The notes under the pieces were generated by a model, which searched no databases, had not been told where the DNA came from, and saw only the letters and a list, made by a program, of their open reading frames with translations. Shown in pieces: positions 61,144-64,000 of a stretch of 64,000 nucleotides of DNA (the first letter of the stretch is position 1; every line of letters begins with the position of its first letter). The translations under genes and the position numbers were made by a program. Source of the stretch: Eremophila alpestris peregrina (lineage: Eukaryota > Chordata > Aves > Passeriformes > Alaudidae); the NCBI GenBank assembly GCA_009792885.1, contig WMCF01000007.1:10664278-10728277 (forward strand). Direction: 5' to 3'.

Positions 61144-64000
61144 TTGCTAAGCTCTTTCTTCAGATCATTATTATTTTGTTAAATTGACAAATCTGATTAT
61201 AAAGGGCCTTTTTATCAGAGTTCCAATGATTATGGTGTCTTGAGCTTCAGAACTATTTTATTATTGACACATTATCATTTGTTAGTGACCTATGTGGAAG
61301 CAATTTTTCAGGATTTCTAATTTCAGGATTTCTTACTGTCTTTGCATGCCTGTGTGACTTTTTTCCCTCATTCTGGGATAAGACTATGCTTAAGTTTTTA
61401 AACTGTAATGTACATAAAATTAGACACTAAATTGTCTAGGCAGAACTGTGCTACACAGAGATCTGTGACTGCAGTGCAAGATGTGGGTTTTGTCATCTTT
61501 CCTTTCCCTGTTTTTCTGATCCCCTAAGTTTTCAAAGGCTTTCCTTTTAAGAGTTTTTTTTGTCTCAAAACAGTGTATGTTTCCCTTTTTTAGTGTTCTG
61601 AAGATTGCATGTTTTAGTAAACATAATACGTAAATAAGTCAAGTAAGAATATGGATATTGTATAGAGAATTTTTAACCTCAAGAACATGGGTAAGGTGGC
61701 TTGTATGATTTCTTTTAATTTTTTTTTTTACTATTTATTTTTGGCTAAATATTACAGTGTATCATGCTAATAAAAAGTAGAATTAGTTCATGTTCCTTTT
61801 TTTGGATAGTACAGCTGGGTGGTAATGGAAAATTCAGTTTTACTTTTTTTTTTTCTTTTTGCCTTCAGCTAAAATAGTGCCATCTTGAGCCTATATGGTC
61901 TTGGATTCTGCTGGCTGTCAGATGCAGTTTTTGCCCTTCACTGTGTGGTTGAATATTTTCAAGAGTTAGTATGGCTTTTAAATTTTTTTTCTTACATGCA
62001 TTTTTTTTCTGTCTACCTGCAGTGGTGGGAGATGGAGACATGCATCCATCTTACTGAGTGATGAACTTAGAGCCTTAGGGAATTAAGCTTGTGGTGGTGG
62101 TGGGAGAAAAGGATTTCCTTGGAAAGACTTCTCTTAACCTTTCTGGTTGTAACAGGAACAACTTTTTTCAATGCATCAGGTTGAGTAAGATATAGGCAGC
62201 TGAGGGAAGCAGGGACAGTTCTGTTAAACAAATTGTTCCTGTGCACAGCAAATAACACCAAGTTAATGTTCTAGTGCTGTGGGTTATTAAAGGCTGCCTA
62301 CAGAATAAAGTCTGTTATAGATGCTTATGTACTTGAAAGCTGATCAGAAGCCCATAGTGTCTGATGGTGAAGGCTTTTCAGCCTCATTTAACTTGGAATG
62401 CTGTACAACAGCCTTGGAGTTTAAAGTTGGATATCGCTGTGAATTTAATATCTCCATAGGTATATCTTACCAACCCTGCTATGAATATATGCTATATTCT
62501 CATTTCTTTATAGCTCTCAATTTAAATAATATTTTTCAACATGTTATAATTTCAGAAGAAATAGAATTGTCTTTGTGTCAGGTTAAAAGAAAACATTATA
62601 GCTGATTGAAGTTTGTAGACAAAACAGATACATTCATCTTTGTTCAGTGTTTAGTTGATAGTTTGAGCATATGAGGATAATAAACATAGAATAAACTAGT
62701 CTGACTGTTAAAGATGAGTTTTCCTCTCTTGGTCATTAAATAAGTACCAAATGGTGACTATTAGGAGTGATTTTGTGGAAACCAGCAGTGTCTGACTAAT
62801 ATTGCTTAATAGTGTGATGTCATCATTTACGAAATGAAGACTTAGAGTCTGCTCTGGGATCATGCTTTTACAATAGCAGATAGTAGCTGAATCCTCTTTA
62901 AATTATCTGCTTATTTCTATTTTTGTATCTTGGTAATGGAATGAACTGCTCTGCTGGAATAGAGCAAAAGAACTGCTGTGTTTACCAGTTGGGTATGCTG
63001 CAGAAGGCAGGTGCTGACCAAACAGGTAATAAAACGATTTATTTGAAAAAACATTGTACACGTTTACTTGCTTATTGTTGGCAAATGTGGTGTTAATGCA
63101 CCACAGAAATTAATATAATGAACCTGTGGAGAAACTCAATGGTTTTTTAAAGCTACGGTGGTTTGTCCTATTAGTATGTTTGAATTTGAGAGTGAGTGGT
63201 GTTTATTATTTTTTTCTTTTTACTTTCTGTTCCTAATTGCTGCTGCTTAAGAATTTTTTTTTGTTGTAGTGAGAATTCAGGCAAAATACTGAGCCTGACA
63301 ATTACTTTGAAGTATAACCATATTTTAGAAGTTCTCCAACAGATAGACCAAGCAAAAAAACCTATTCCTGGCATTGAAATATTAAAAAATTAATCTTAAA
63401 ATAGTATTTTTGTAGTACCCCCTTTGCAAACTAGCTGGGTTTTCATCTAGCTGACCTAAACATTTTGTGAGAAATTCAGGTGATTAAATTTTTTGTTATT
63501 ATTAAAATATTTATCATATCTACTTTCAAAATACTTACTCTGTATGTAGTTTGTTTTAGAGCTGAAAACAGGACCTTTCAAATATATGCTCTGTGATACA
63601 TCTTTTAAAATATAGTTTTAAAATATAGTAGTTTCCATCAGAATGGTTTCAAGTGTACTTTAGGAATCTTTTCAGAACTGTCTGTTAAGATTTATATTAG
63701 TACAATTGTAGAAGAAACTACTTGTGCATCACAACACTTAGAAGAGGTTACTAAAGGAACAGGCAGTTTTTTAGAATTTGCTGTAGCATTTAAGAGTGGA
63801 CATATTCTCATTTTAAAAATTTTGTTACAAAAAATCTACAGTCTAAACAAAACATGCAAAGTTGAGCATGGAAGATTCAGATTGTGGTGTTAAAGAAGGA
63901 GAACACCACTAGTGCCCTGTGTGAGCTGGCAAATGGCAGCTGTAGCTGTGGTGTGTGAAATGTGCCCTCCTGTTGCAGCTCTGTGCTTTTGTTGTGTTAC
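61144..64000 (+). other. FRYL: FRYL intron, right end of window
   Basis: AT-rich with many T runs. The open frames at 62321-62605 and 63196-63393 resemble nothing known. The conserved FRYL N-terminal exon was searched for here and not found. Confidence 0.6.

Noticed and set aside
63196..63393. 65-codon frame with an acceptor-like TTGTAG inside
   Set aside because: No similarity to the FRYL N-terminus; T-rich sequence makes acceptor-like sites common.
1..64000. CRISPR arrays, operons, prophage, rRNA or tRNA genes
   Set aside because: Spliced vertebrate genes and CR1 elements show this is animal nuclear DNA; no regular spaced repeats or recognisable tRNA or rRNA sequence was seen.

Overview
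The window is ordinary vertebrate nuclear DNA, most likely from a bird. CR1 retrotransposon copies are present (24628-24920, 29581-30185, the tail of one at 57024), introns are small (0.5-3.4 kb in the one complete gene), and gene order matches the FRYL-OCIAD1-OCIAD2 block of human 4p. Genes here are split into short exons, so almost every long open frame is spurious, especially in the CpG islands. I rebuilt exons by eye from homology, splice sites and phase.

Layout. (1) 1-4003, plus strand: the last three coding exons of OCIAD2; its 5' exons lie to the left of the window. (2) 4004-15466: intergenic and 3' UTR sequence between two convergent genes. It holds an 11-bp-arm inverted repeat at 5375-5401, a near-identical 131-bp direct duplication (7308-7438 and 7645-7775) and an isolated CpG-rich patch at 11215-11440. 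(3) 15467-30462, minus strand: OCIAD1, complete, eight coding exons that join with consistent phase into 252 codons plus stop. A CR1 copy sits in intron 1 and another in intron 4. A CpG island with a perfect NRF-1 palindrome (30506-30515) covers its 5' end. (4) 30600-34620: intergenic, no gene seen. (5) 34620-36480: a large CpG island with CCAAT and GC boxes, the probable promoter of the divergent plus-strand gene, assigned to FRYL by synteny. (6) 35646-64000: FRYL 5' introns. One convincing exon lies at 48113-48312 (5' UTR, with an ATG 14 bases before its donor). A second CpG island at 57540-57840 and a coding-like ATG exon candidate at 60934-61112 suggest an alternative FRYL promoter. The core FRYL coding exons must lie beyond the right edge.

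The two OCIA-domain genes act at mitochondrial and endosomal membranes (family knowledge); their matching intron phases support descent by duplication. FRYL is a very large Furry-family scaffold that acts with NDR kinases. I found no new multi-gene system. The points most worth checking are the alternative FRYL first exon, the isolated CpG patches, the NRF-1 site and an unusual Trp-to-Arg change in the OCIA motif of OCIAD1.
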